A stretch of DNA of 42,888 nucleotides from a virus, in IMG/VR virus record IMGVR_UViG_3300042400_000575, positions 1 through 42,888 of that record; one strand, written 5' to 3'. The notes beneath the pieces were generated by a model. It was not told where the DNA came from, did no database searches, and worked only from the letters and a program-made list of their open reading frames with translations. This document shows, in pieces, positions 32,610 to 38,959 of this stretch (its first letter is position 1; every line of letters starts with the position of its first letter). The position numbers and the translations under genes are program-made.

Positions 32610-32887
32610 CATCTATCTGTAAGTCAGAGAGTGACTATGAACAAGATGTTACTCATGCTGTACCTTATGTGATAGGTGCTTTTGGTATATCAATTAAAGA
32701 TGGAGACTTATTACCTTGTAGTCCTTATACGTTTAAAGGCAATGCTGAATGTTCAGCTGTACGATTAAAACGTAACCTAGATAAGTATCAAGGTAATTAC
32801 AAAAAAGCTCTTACTGCTTACAAGGGTATATGTAAGCTAGGTAGAGAACAAGCACAAGATGTGCTAAATCATTCAAAGGAGTTATGA
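32603..32887 (+). CDS. Transglycosylase-like C-terminal part in the -1 frame
   Basis: 95 codons open from the shift site to the stop at 32887. VLASICKSESDYEQDVTHAV carries the candidate catalytic Glu (KSES), then YVIGAFGIS in place of the usual GLMQI, and YQGNYKKALTAYKGICKLG as the family's C-terminal AYNxG-like helix. No ATG or good ribosome site precedes it; a GTG at 32669 would miss the catalytic Glu. It therefore makes sense only as the second half of the 32337 gene. Confidence 0.6.
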   Translation, partial: VLASICKSESDYEQDVTHAVPYVIGAFGISIKDGDLLPCSPYTFKGNAECSAVRLKRNLDKYQGNYKKALTAYKGICKLGREQAQDVLNHSKEL

Positions 32888-33303
32888 TGACTAAAGAAGA
32901 CTTTACTGATAGAGTAGAGTTAATTGGAGGACTACTAAAAGAGGATTTAAAAAAGTTCTTCGACTCAAACGTATGTATTCCAAGAGGTGAGAATCGTCAT
33001 CCATCGGCAAATATACTACACGCTTTGGCAGAAGACAAAGACATACCTATCGAATGGTTCAATGATAACTACCAAGATGACAAAATACACTCATGGCTAC
33101 CAATGCCAAGCAATGTATTTTATATTCACAGAAAAATTCGCATCAAACCTTCAGAGCCAGTCTATGAATACAAAGTTAGGATGATGTATTCAGATGGAAC
33201 ATACGAACTTACTGATAGATATTTCACAGTAGATGAGTATAGAGAGTTTGGATTCCCAAAGACCTGTACTCTCGGAGACACAACAAAAAGGATTAGACAA
33301 TGA
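32887..33303 (+). CDS. Phage protein, paralogue of the gene at 24620
   Basis: 138 aa from the second of two adjacent ATGs, which has AAGGAG at better spacing than the first (32884). DLKKFFDSNVCIPRGENRHP, EPVYEYKVRMMYSDGTYEL and the end TTKRIRQ match the 24620 gene, so the two arose by duplication or separate capture of one family. The middle segments differ. Overlaps the next start in the same way as its paralogue does. Confidence 0.65.
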   Translation: MTKEDFTDRVELIGGLLKEDLKKFFDSNVCIPRGENRHPSANILHALAEDKDIPIEWFNDNYQDDKIHSWLPMPSNVFYIHRKIRIKPSEPVYEYKVRMMYSDGTYELTDRYFTVDEYREFGFPKTCTLGDTTKRIRQ

Positions 33304-33476
33304 CACCAACAAATAAAGGCAATTATGATTTTTGCCATGATTGTAAATTTTATATAATAAAACCATTTGACGCTTCATCTTTTAAGTATCCATGTTACTA
33401 TTCACATGATACCGTACGTGGTGAAGTTAAATATGAAAAAGACTTTATAGACTGTCTTAAATATGAAAAGGATTAG
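33300..33476 (+). CDS. Small Cys/His-containing protein
   Basis: 58 aa, AAAGGATTAGACA before the ATG at 33300. CHDCKFYII and later SFKYPCYYSHD and FIDCLKYEKD: four Cys that could bind Zn. Overlaps the previous gene by four bases. Confidence 0.55.
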   Translation: MTPTNKGNYDFCHDCKFYIIKPFDASSFKYPCYYSHDTVRGEVKYEKDFIDCLKYEKD

Positions 33477-33478
33477 AA

Positions 33479-33631
33479 ATGGATAAGCAAGAAGCATTAA
33501 GAATATTAGTTCTATTGTCACAGATGGAAGGCTTTACCATAGGAAAGTTTGGTGACCACTGCCTACCTGATTGGATAAGTGAAGAGTTAGCAAATGTATG
33601 TGAACTATTAGCAAAGAAGGTAAGTGAATGA
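33479..33631 (+). CDS. Small protein, unknown
   Basis: 50 aa, AAAAGGATTAGAA before the ATG at 33479. MDKQEALRILVLLSQMEGFT then WISEELANVCELLAKKVSE, helical. Ends with an ATGA overlap with thyX. Confidence 0.5.
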   Translation: MDKQEALRILVLLSQMEGFTIGKFGDHCLPDWISEELANVCELLAKKVSE

Positions 33632-34179
33632 AAGTAAAACTAATTGCTCATCAAGGACTTGAAGGGATAGACCATAGTATAGGACTTTGCTACGCTAAGG
33701 GAGATTATTCAGACCCAATTAAGCGTGATAATCGTATTACCAAGGTAGCACTGAAACATAAGCACTCTAGTGTATTGGAGTTTGCTACATTCACATTTGA
33801 CATATCAGCTAGTACAAAAGTATTACTTGAAATGACTCGTCATCGTATGGCTAGTTATGCGTGTCAGTCAAGTCGATATACATTGAACAAGACTGATATT
33901 GTATTTGAGCCTACTGGGCATGATAGAGTAGATATGCTACTTGTTCACCTAAAGATATGGATTGAAGACTTTATAGAGGAAGGAGTATCAAACGAGATTG
34001 TATCTCTAATGCTACCGCAAGCCTTCCAATACAACTGGACAGTAATGTTTAACGCTAGAAGCTTAAAGAACTTCCTAGAGCTTCGTAGAGCATCTTCAGC
34101 ACACTTCCAAATTAGAGAAGTCAGTGAAGCAATGTATGAATGTATCCCTGAGGATATGAAGTTTCTATTTAATGAATAG
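33628..34179 (+). CDS. thyX: FAD-dependent thymidylate synthase ThyX
   Basis: 183 aa. Contains the ThyX signature RHRMASYACQSSRY (residues 71-84; RHRxxSxxxxSxR) and HSSVLEF (46-52), plus the C-terminal FNARSLKNFLELRRASSAHFQIRE that shapes the FAD and dUMP site. Makes dTMP from dUMP using methylene-tetrahydrofolate and NADPH, feeding phage DNA synthesis. Somewhat shorter than the usual 210-250 aa, as is common in phages. Coupled to the preceding gene. Confidence 0.93.
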   Translation: MKVKLIAHQGLEGIDHSIGLCYAKGDYSDPIKRDNRITKVALKHKHSSVLEFATFTFDISASTKVLLEMTRHRMASYACQSSRYTLNKTDIVFEPTGHDRVDMLLVHLKIWIEDFIEEGVSNEIVSLMLPQAFQYNWTVMFNARSLKNFLELRRASSAHFQIREVSEAMYECIPEDMKFLFNE

Positions 34180-34652
34180 CCATCTTAGGATGGTTGTGTG
34201 GAGTAACACAGACTGGTTAACCAGTGGATGCAGGGTTCACGTTGAGGTATCCGTAGCGACTACGTGAGATAGTTATATGTGTTGCTCCCCACAGTCATCA
34301 GAAGAAGATACTGTACACTAACCAATCTATGTGTGTTTAATCGTATAGCAGTGGTCTCAGTTGGTTGAGATTGCAACTGTTATCATCGCTGATAGCACGA
34401 TGTATTAGCTATCAAAAAACTTACAGTGATAAACTTTTAAATAAAAGTCTAAAGATTTAGTCACGATATAGGAATGTTTCACTGTCATTCGCTATATCAC
34501 CTTTAGTGAGCCAATAATATTGGTTGATTAAAGGCTTATGCCTACTGATAAATCATTAAGGACACCTACACAATCTAGGTCTGACGTGGTAGAAATATAG
34601 TCGGGTAGTGGATGGTATATCAGCATTGCACTACAACTTCAAAAGGATAACA
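34180..34652 (+). ncRNA. Structured non-coding region of 473 bases
   Basis: No reading frame. Helices: CCATC/GATGG (34180-34193); a 13-bp helix GTGGAGTAACACA (34198-34210) with TGTGTTGCTC-cc-CCAC (34278-34292), enclosing ACTGG/CCAGT (34212-34225) and TCACGT/ACGTGA (34237-34267); GTTATCA/TGATAGC (34379-34396), competing with TGATAGC/GCTATCA (34390-34414); GATATAG-GAATG with CATTC-g-CTATATC (34465-34498), 12 bp; CCAATA/TATTGG (34511-34523). I looked for tRNAs: no T-arm consensus and no proper anticodon stem. Candidate small RNAs or a long leader for the genes from 34653. Confidence 0.55.
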
Positions 34653-34841
34653 ATGGATGAAAAAACAAGATTAGAATTATTATACTCAGCTATTCCAGAA
34701 GATGAGAACCAAGCTAAGCGAAGAGAAGAATTAATCAATAGCTTGGAACGTCATCTAGGTATCATTAAACCAACTCAAGATGCTATGGTAGTTGACGGAG
34801 ATTTAGATGATTGTGATATGTTTAAGGGAGTCAAAAGATGA
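34653..34841 (+). CDS. Small acidic protein, unknown
   Basis: 62 aa from the ATG at 34653 (AAAAGGATAACA upstream; an earlier in-frame start lies in the structured region and has no site). MDEKTRLELLYSAIPEDENQ, then an acidic loop VVDGDLDDCDMF. First gene after the structured region; ATGA overlap with the next. Confidence 0.55.
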   Translation: MDEKTRLELLYSAIPEDENQAKRREELINSLERHLGIIKPTQDAMVVDGDLDDCDMFKGVKR

Positions 34842-35125
34842 TTGTAACATTGCGTGATTTAGAAAATGCTGGAGCCAATATGAGCAATGGCTATCTATAC
34901 CATTTAACGTGTCCAACTGGAACAACAGTGAAGCATGGGTTCTATGCTAACGAATGGGATACCGAGAGAATTAAGAAGGCTATATCTGCTAGAAGATATG
35001 CTCAAGAGGGAAATCCGCATATATCAAATGGACAGAGAGCTAGGTCTTTTAGATGCACTCAAAGCATATTGAAAGCTATATCAAAATTGGAGAAGAAAAA
35101 TGAAGTCATCAGAATACTTGTATAG
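34838..35125 (+). CDS. Small basic protein, unknown
   Basis: 95 aa. MIVTLRDLENAGANMSNGYL, then HGFYANEWDTERIKKAISAR and a basic helical end. Overlaps neighbours on both sides. No family recognised. Confidence 0.55.
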   Translation: MIVTLRDLENAGANMSNGYLYHLTCPTGTTVKHGFYANEWDTERIKKAISARRYAQEGNPHISNGQRARSFRCTQSILKAISKLEKKNEVIRILV

Positions 35126-35321
35126 CACATACTATGATAAGGACTTTGTACAAAAGAATATTAGATTGTTTCATAGGCAAATCATTTGGGCAGAAGATAC
35201 CATTAGGGATTTACTAAATGAGCCATTAGAAACTAGGGATATGAGACGTATTAATGACTGCCTAGAAGCAGTTAATTGGAACAGAAAAAAGATAGCTGAA
35301 GCCAACGAAAGAGGAGAATAA
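35100..35321 (+). CDS. Small helical protein, unknown
   Basis: 73 aa, starts 26 bases inside the previous gene, with GGAGAAGAAAA just upstream. NIRLFHRQIIWAEDTIRDLL and RRINDCLEAVNWNRKKIAEA are long charged helices. Confidence 0.55.
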   Translation: MKSSEYLYSTYYDKDFVQKNIRLFHRQIIWAEDTIRDLLNEPLETRDMRRINDCLEAVNWNRKKIAEANERGE

Positions 35322-35453
35322 ATGAAATACCGTAAAGCAGACAATAACATTCAACAATTTGTTGAAGCAAGAGACCACTTTGGTTATTGGAAAATCATAA
35401 AGATTTTTTATTCAGAAGAAGATGCACAAGAATATATCAAGGATAATAAATGA
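35322..35453 (+). CDS. 43-aa protein, unknown
   Basis: ATG at 35322 immediately after the previous stop, GAGGAG upstream. MKYRKADNNIQQFVEARDHF then GYWKIIKIFYSEEDAQEYIK. ATGA overlap with the MazG-like gene. Confidence 0.5.
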   Translation: MKYRKADNNIQQFVEARDHFGYWKIIKIFYSEEDAQEYIKDNK

Positions 35454-35911
35454 ACATTGTAGAAAGTATTAATAATTGGGGAATAGCTAGAGGTACGGAT
35501 AAGACACCTATCACTAAGAAGCTTGCAGTGTATTGTATTGTTGAAGAGTTGCTTGAAATGCTAGGGCTACATAAAGTTATGGATAAGAAATCTCTCAAGA
35601 AATTAGCAGATACTTATGCTGAGTCAATGTTAGCTGATGCAGAGATGTATAATGCAAATAGCACTGAGGAAGACGTAATTGATGCTCTATGTGACATCAA
35701 TGTATTCACTGTAAACTTTATGCCTAGATTTGGTTTTGATGCTCATATAGCTATGGAAGAGACTGTACTAGAGATTAGCTCAAGACTACAAGACCCAAAG
35801 CAAGCAGAGAAATGGGATTTATATGGCAATGATGGAGACAAGTGGAAGAAGTTTGAGAATCAGCCATCTCACACTTTGTATAAGGCTAACTATAAAAAAG
35901 CAAAGATTTAA
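35450..35911 (+). CDS. MazG-like nucleotide pyrophosphohydrolase
   Basis: 153 aa. VEELLEMLG (the E-x-x-E helix of the all-alpha NTP pyrophosphatases) and, two helices on, DALCDINVFTVNFM (D-x-x-x-D) give the metal-binding residues of the MazG/phosphoribosyl-ATP pyrophosphohydrolase superfamily. Such phage enzymes hydrolyse NTPs or alarmone-type nucleotides. The C-terminal 22 residues (from KWKKFENQPSHTLYKANYKK) are repeated in altered form after the HNH gene downstream (36644-36718). Probably the upstream member of an old coupled pair with the gene at 36715. Confidence 0.75.
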   Translation: MNIVESINNWGIARGTDKTPITKKLAVYCIVEELLEMLGLHKVMDKKSLKKLADTYAESMLADAEMYNANSTEEDVIDALCDINVFTVNFMPRFGFDAHIAMEETVLEISSRLQDPKQAEKWDLYGNDGDKWKKFENQPSHTLYKANYKKAKI

Positions 35912-35914
35912 TTA

Positions 35915-35946
35915 ATAACATAAGTGGTATAATGCACTTATGTTAT
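35915..35946 (+). promoter_or_regulatory. Promoter framed by a 12-bp perfect inverted repeat
   Basis: TGGTATAAT extended -10 at 35925-35933, about 30 bases before the HNH start at 35964. ATAACATAAGTG (35915-35926) and CACTTATGTTAT (35935-35946) are perfect complements around an eight-base loop that contains the TATAAT. As DNA it could be an operator; in read-through RNA it is a strong hairpin. Confidence 0.6.
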
Positions 35947-35963
35947 ACAACAAGGGGGTACTA

Positions 35964-36650
35964 ATGTGGGTTGTAGGTTTCGATGAAAAATATTCAATAA
36001 CAAAAGATGGTATGGTTTTTTCTTATAGTAAAAACAAACATGGCGTTGAAAGAAAATTGGTTCCAGATAAGAATGGGTATTTAACTGTAAACCTATACTT
36101 AGATGGAAAACCTTATTGTAAAAAAATACATAGAGAGGTTGCTAAGGCATATATATATCCTTATCATGGAGAGCAAGTTAACCATAAGAATGGAATTAAG
36201 TCTGATAATAGAGTTGAAAACTTAGAATGGTGTACTGCATCTGAAAATGTTAATCATTCATTAGACAACGGCTTAAAACAAATAGGGAAAAAATATACCA
36301 ACAACTCCACTGGATATTATGGAGTTAAAAGTAGTGGAGATAAATTCACCGCTAGAGTTAGGAGGGGAAATAAGGAGTTGTATCTTGGAACATTTGATGA
36401 TGCAATATCAGCATACAACACTGTATTGAATGCTCTTAAGGATGAAATTGAAGGAATAAGTATTAAAGAGTATAAAAGTGCATCAGTAATATATATGTAT
36501 GATTTGAACATGAATCTTATTGATACATTTCCATCAATATCTGATGCTGAAAGAAAGACTGGAGTTGCTAGTCAACATATTGGAAAGGTTATTCTTGGAA
36601 AAAGAATGACAGCTGGAGGTTATATTTGGAAGAGGGAAAATATATGTTAA
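35964..36650 (+). CDS. Free-standing HNH endonuclease (NUMOD4, HNH, AP2, NUMOD1)
   Basis: 228 aa from the ATG at 35964, preceded by AAGGGGGTACTA; an earlier in-frame ATG at 35940 sits in the palindrome and lacks a site. Order of domains: NUMOD4-like start (MWVVGFDEKYSITKDGMVFS), HNH_3 core (KKIHREVAKAYI...GEQVNHKNGIKSDNRVENLEWCTASENVNHS), AP2 (STGYYGVKSSGDKF...LGTFDDAISAYN), and a NUMOD1 helix-turn-helix (NLIDTFPSISDAERKTGVAS). A homing endonuclease not within an intron; it is inserted between the MazG-like gene and its former coupled neighbour. Confidence 0.88.
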   Translation: MWVVGFDEKYSITKDGMVFSYSKNKHGVERKLVPDKNGYLTVNLYLDGKPYCKKIHREVAKAYIYPYHGEQVNHKNGIKSDNRVENLEWCTASENVNHSLDNGLKQIGKKYTNNSTGYYGVKSSGDKFTARVRRGNKELYLGTFDDAISAYNTVLNALKDEIEGISIKEYKSASVIYMYDLNMNLIDTFPSISDAERKTGVASQHIGKVILGKRMTAGGYIWKRENIC

Positions 36651-36718
36651 AATTGAAGTGGAAAGAACAGCCAGAGAATACTCTATATAAAGCAGACTAC
36701 ACAAAGGCTAAGTTATGA
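36644..36718 (+). pseudogene. Second, divergent copy of the MazG-like gene 3' end
   Basis: 24 codons ending TGA. KWKEQPENTLYKADYTKAKL corresponds to KWKKFENQPSHTLYKANYKKAKI at the end of the intact gene (35450-35911), with one short gap. The stop overlaps the next start as ATGA, the normal coupling in this arm, so this was the original end of a MazG gene. The HNH gene now separates it from an upstream copy that carries its own end. It may be untranslated or made as a short peptide. Confidence 0.8.
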
Positions 36719-37014
36719 GTATTGAAGATACATTAGCAGAACGACAGCAAACACATGGTGATTTTAGTGTTCAGTCAATGATTAGCCAAATGATTAAGCT
36801 TGAGATGAGAGAAGCCACTTGTAGTAACTGGAATGAGCTTGCTTGGGATATGCAAGAATCACTTGATATGATTGTTCATAAGATAGCGAGAATACTAGCT
36901 GGTAATCCAGAACATATTGATAGTTGGCATGATATATCAGGCTATGCTACATTGATTGAGAAGCGATTAAAGCGTGACTTGGAAAAGGACTTAAATGGAA
37001 ACAGTAGTTGTTGA
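36715..37014 (+). CDS. DUF6378-like phage protein
   Basis: 99 aa. RQQTHGDFSVQSMISQMIKL, then WDMQESLDMIVHKIARILAGNPEHIDSWHDISGYATLIEKRL, which follows the DUF6378 pattern (GDF, E-x-L-x-MI-x-HK-x-ARI, DSWxDIxGY). Function unknown, but it is often found near nucleotide metabolism genes. Its start overlaps the remnant MazG end. Confidence 0.75.
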   Translation: MSIEDTLAERQQTHGDFSVQSMISQMIKLEMREATCSNWNELAWDMQESLDMIVHKIARILAGNPEHIDSWHDISGYATLIEKRLKRDLEKDLNGNSSC

Positions 37015-37174
37015 TAAAGAAAACCAGTATCTCAGACTTTTAGTACGTACTGTACCTGAAGTGCTATGGAAAGGGAACAAGAAAGCAGAAGATGCTCTTA
37101 TTAGACTATTGGCTCAATGCTTCTCTGATGGAGTAGAGTTTGGTAGAGATGGTAGAGTAGAAGTAGTCCTTTAG
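36995..37174 (+). CDS. Last gene of the + arm, small protein, unknown
   Basis: 59 aa, AAAAGGACTTAA before the ATG at 36995, overlapping the previous gene by 20 bases. METVVVDKENQYLRLLVRTV, then KAEDALIRLLAQCFSDGVEF. Its stop codon lies in the convergent palindrome. Confidence 0.6.
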   Translation: METVVVDKENQYLRLLVRTVPEVLWKGNKKAEDALIRLLAQCFSDGVEFGRDGRVEVVL

Positions 37175-37179
37175 GACTA
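37164..37179. terminator. Palindrome at the convergence of the two arms
   Basis: TAGTCCTTTAGGACTA is a 7-bp perfect stem with a two-base centre. It contains the TAG stop of the + strand gene (37172-37174) and the TAG stop of the - strand gene (37177-37179). No long U tract in either direction, so a bidirectional terminator is a guess from position and shape. Confidence 0.45.
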
Positions 37180-37416
37180 TTTACAAACTAGATTGGAATC
37201 AAGCAAATCTTCTGCGTATTTCTCCATAAGTAGATAATTGCTCATCACCTTTTCAAATACTTCTTTATCCGTTTTTACAATTGTATTATTCATTATAGGC
37301 TTTTTAACGTTAGGAGTGACACACTTCTTAACTTGTGGCTCACAACCAAAGCACCCACTAAAAAGTATAATTGTTAAAACGATTAATAACATCTTGGCAG
37401 CTGTCATTTTTATCAT
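37177..37416 (-). CDS. Outer-membrane spanin subunit (Rz1-like lipoprotein)
   Basis: 79 aa. N-terminal lipoprotein signal MIKMTAAKMLLIVLTIILFSGC with Cys at about 22, then a short periplasmic part. Its start lies inside the end of the i-spanin gene (59-base overlap), as in Rz/Rz1 pairs. It would be lipidated, sit in the outer membrane and fuse it to the inner membrane at lysis. This implies a Gram-negative host. Confidence 0.8.
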   Translation of the reverse strand: MIKMTAAKMLLIVLTIILFSGCFGCEPQVKKCVTPNVKKPIMNNTIVKTDKEVFEKVMSNYLLMEKYAEDLLDSNLVCK

Positions 37417-37687
37417 CCTCCCATATATAAATTTTCTCAGTCTTAGTTTTGAATACAGTGTCTCTATGCTTCATATTTTCAGTGTACTCGTTGATAGCAG
37501 TCTCATAGTCTTTAGCATCTTGCTCACGCTCTTTAGATATATATGCTAAGTCTTTAGCTTGTAGAGCAACAGTAGCTTGTAGATTAATGTTTGATATCTT
37601 CATCAATACCAATGATGCTGATAATGATAGCAATACAACTAAGACCAATACATACTTCCAATATTGTGTTAATAGCTGTATCCACAT
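37358..37687 (-). CDS. Inner-membrane spanin subunit (Rz-like)
   Basis: 109 aa. Single N-terminal membrane segment (WKYVLVLVVLLSLSASLVLM, residues 10-29), followed by a coiled coil (QAKDLAYISKEREQDAKDYE). Overlapped by the lipoprotein gene in another frame. Standard i-spanin layout. Confidence 0.8.
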   Translation of the reverse strand: MWIQLLTQYWKYVLVLVVLLSLSASLVLMKISNINLQATVALQAKDLAYISKEREQDAKDYETAINEYTENMKHRDTVFKTKTEKIYIWEDDKNDSCQDVINRFNNYTF

Positions 37688-37891
37688 TCATTCCCCCCTT
37701 GGGTCTTTCAAAGCTGATTTTTCACCAAACCAAAAACTAATCATCATTCCAACCATAGTACCTATTTGTGCAAAATACATAGCGAACTCTATCTTTCCGA
37801 TAGCAACGCCCCATGTAGATACTGCGATATACATAGTGGCGAATACATAGGTAAGTATTGGACGAACTGAGTCTGATATTAATTTAAGCAT
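37688..37891 (-). CDS. Holin
   Basis: 67 aa with two hydrophobic segments (ILTYVFATMYIAVSTWGVAI and FAMYFAQIGTMVGMMISFWF), then GEKSALKDPRGE. The pattern ARPI/VRPI...FWFGE(K/R)SALKDP is that of a small holin family encoded next to endolysins. Forms the membrane lesion that times lysis. Start overlaps the endolysin stop (TAATG). Confidence 0.8.
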   Translation of the reverse strand: MLKLISDSVRPILTYVFATMYIAVSTWGVAIGKIEFAMYFAQIGTMVGMMISFWFGEKSALKDPRGE

Positions 37892-38346
37892 TATGCAACC
37901 TTTTCAAAAGTTTTATTGCCATCTTTGGAAACAAAGAACCCACGATAATCACCGACGCTCATAGCTACCTCACAATGCAACCAAGTGCCCTCATGTAATA
38001 CTTTCCTTAAGTCAGGCAATAACCCTGCTCTATGTGCGTTCATTAGTGCATTAAAAGCTTCTTTAATAGGCATAGACGGTGTAATATCTACCGCCTCAAA
38101 CACTGTGTGCTTTGATGCTTTAGACTTACTTCCTACCGCTTTATTGAGTGCTTCATTTCTAAAGCCACTATTGACCTTTAATGGCTTATTCCCAAGTATA
38201 CCTCTGATTGACTCTAGCAGTTTGGATAATCTCTTGCCTGAGTTGATATATCGCATTGCATCAGTACGATTGAGAGACACAAGGTCAGGATGACCAGCTG
38301 AGTTTGTAAGCTCCTCAAAGCTAAAAAATGTGCTAAACCCTTGCAT
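37891..38346 (-). CDS. Endolysin, M15-type peptidase
   Basis: 151 aa. FFSFEELTNSAGHPDLVSLN, then LLESIRGILGNKPLKVNSGFRNEALNKAVG, SKHTVFEAVDI and WLHCEVA: the Peptidase_M15 (D-Ala-D-Ala carboxypeptidase-like/DUF882) layout with Zn ligands His (SKH), Asp (AVD) and His (LHC). The usual Gly in SxHxxGxAxD is replaced by Phe. No signal peptide, so release depends on the holin next door. Confidence 0.85.
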   Translation of the reverse strand: MQGFSTFFSFEELTNSAGHPDLVSLNRTDAMRYINSGKRLSKLLESIRGILGNKPLKVNSGFRNEALNKAVGSKSKASKHTVFEAVDITPSMPIKEAFNALMNAHRAGLLPDLRKVLHEGTWLHCEVAMSVGDYRGFFVSKDGNKTFEKVA

Positions 38347-38750
38347 TATTTAACTCCTTGCAATGCTACTACGTACAACCATGTTACGAATACAGAACCA
38401 CATACTAATGTTCCAAAAGTGATGCCAATCCATTTAAGAATATTGTATGCAGTCCTACCATCCCTAGCTTGTGACTCTACTATACTGCACTTAGTAGAGA
38501 TGCGAGTATTAATATTGTCCAAACCATCTTGGGTTAGTTTGTTAATATCTTTCTGAGCCATATGTCTTGATTCAATACGCTCATTCATTAACCGCATATC
38601 AGATTGAACCTCTACCATGATTTTCATGGATGATGCCATTTCGGATATTCCTTTGCTCATCTGCTTGAGGTCTTGATGAATTAATAACACGCTATCCTGA
38701 GTGATACGTAAGTCTTTCTTAATATTATCAATCTCTACTGCATGTTCCAT
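38346..38750 (-). CDS. Coiled-coil membrane protein in the lysis cassette
   Basis: 134 aa from the ATG at 38750 (GAGGTGGAG upstream; overlaps the previous stop as TGATG). Long coiled coil (residues about 5-90), then one C-terminal membrane segment (WIGITFGTLVCGSVFVTWLYVVAL). Similar in layout to XhlA-type or antiholin-like proteins that sit beside holins; the specific role is not shown. Confidence 0.6.
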   Translation of the reverse strand: MEHAVEIDNIKKDLRITQDSVLLIHQDLKQMSKGISEMASSMKIMVEVQSDMRLMNERIESRHMAQKDINKLTQDGLDNINTRISTKCSIVESQARDGRTAYNILKWIGITFGTLVCGSVFVTWLYVVALQGVK

Positions 38751-38959
38751 CACTCCACCTCTTCTATGCTTTTAATACAATGATTACCCTTACGTGGGTC
38801 AATGCAACTCAACACCTTGCACACTACTACTCTCCACTTGCAACACCCGTAGTCTTTCTCTAGTAGGTTCTCACCCATACGGTCTGACATGGTTTCATCT
38901 TGACCCCTGAATACCTTACGGTTAATCCATACGTCAATGATGATTAAATATTTGTACAT
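38750..38959 (-). CDS. Small Cys-containing phage protein, conserved type
   Basis: 69 aa from the ATG at 38959, coupled at both ends by TGATG. WINRKVFRGQDETMSDRMGE, then CCKWRVVVCKVLSCIDPRKGNHCIKSIEE resembles a common uncharacterised phage family with DETxSxRxG and an H-C-x-x-S/R end, usually near lysis or tail genes. Five Cys. Confidence 0.6.
   Translation of the reverse strand: MYKYLIIIDVWINRKVFRGQDETMSDRMGENLLEKDYGCCKWRVVVCKVLSCIDPRKGNHCIKSIEEVE

Noticed and set aside
34198-34300. tRNA gene (GGAGTAA/TTGCTCC could be an acceptor stem)
   Set aside because: There is no T-arm TTCRA loop and no five-base anticodon stem with a seven-base loop, and the helix runs on to 13 bp.
34355-34415. tRNA-like D arm (TCTCAGTTGGTTGAGA)
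   Set aside because: The following bases do not form an anticodon or T arm, and no acceptor partner is present.
35450-36718. Third HNH gene as part of an intron or intein in the MazG gene
   Set aside because: The upstream MazG copy already has its own complete end and stop codon, and no group I core elements flank the HNH gene.
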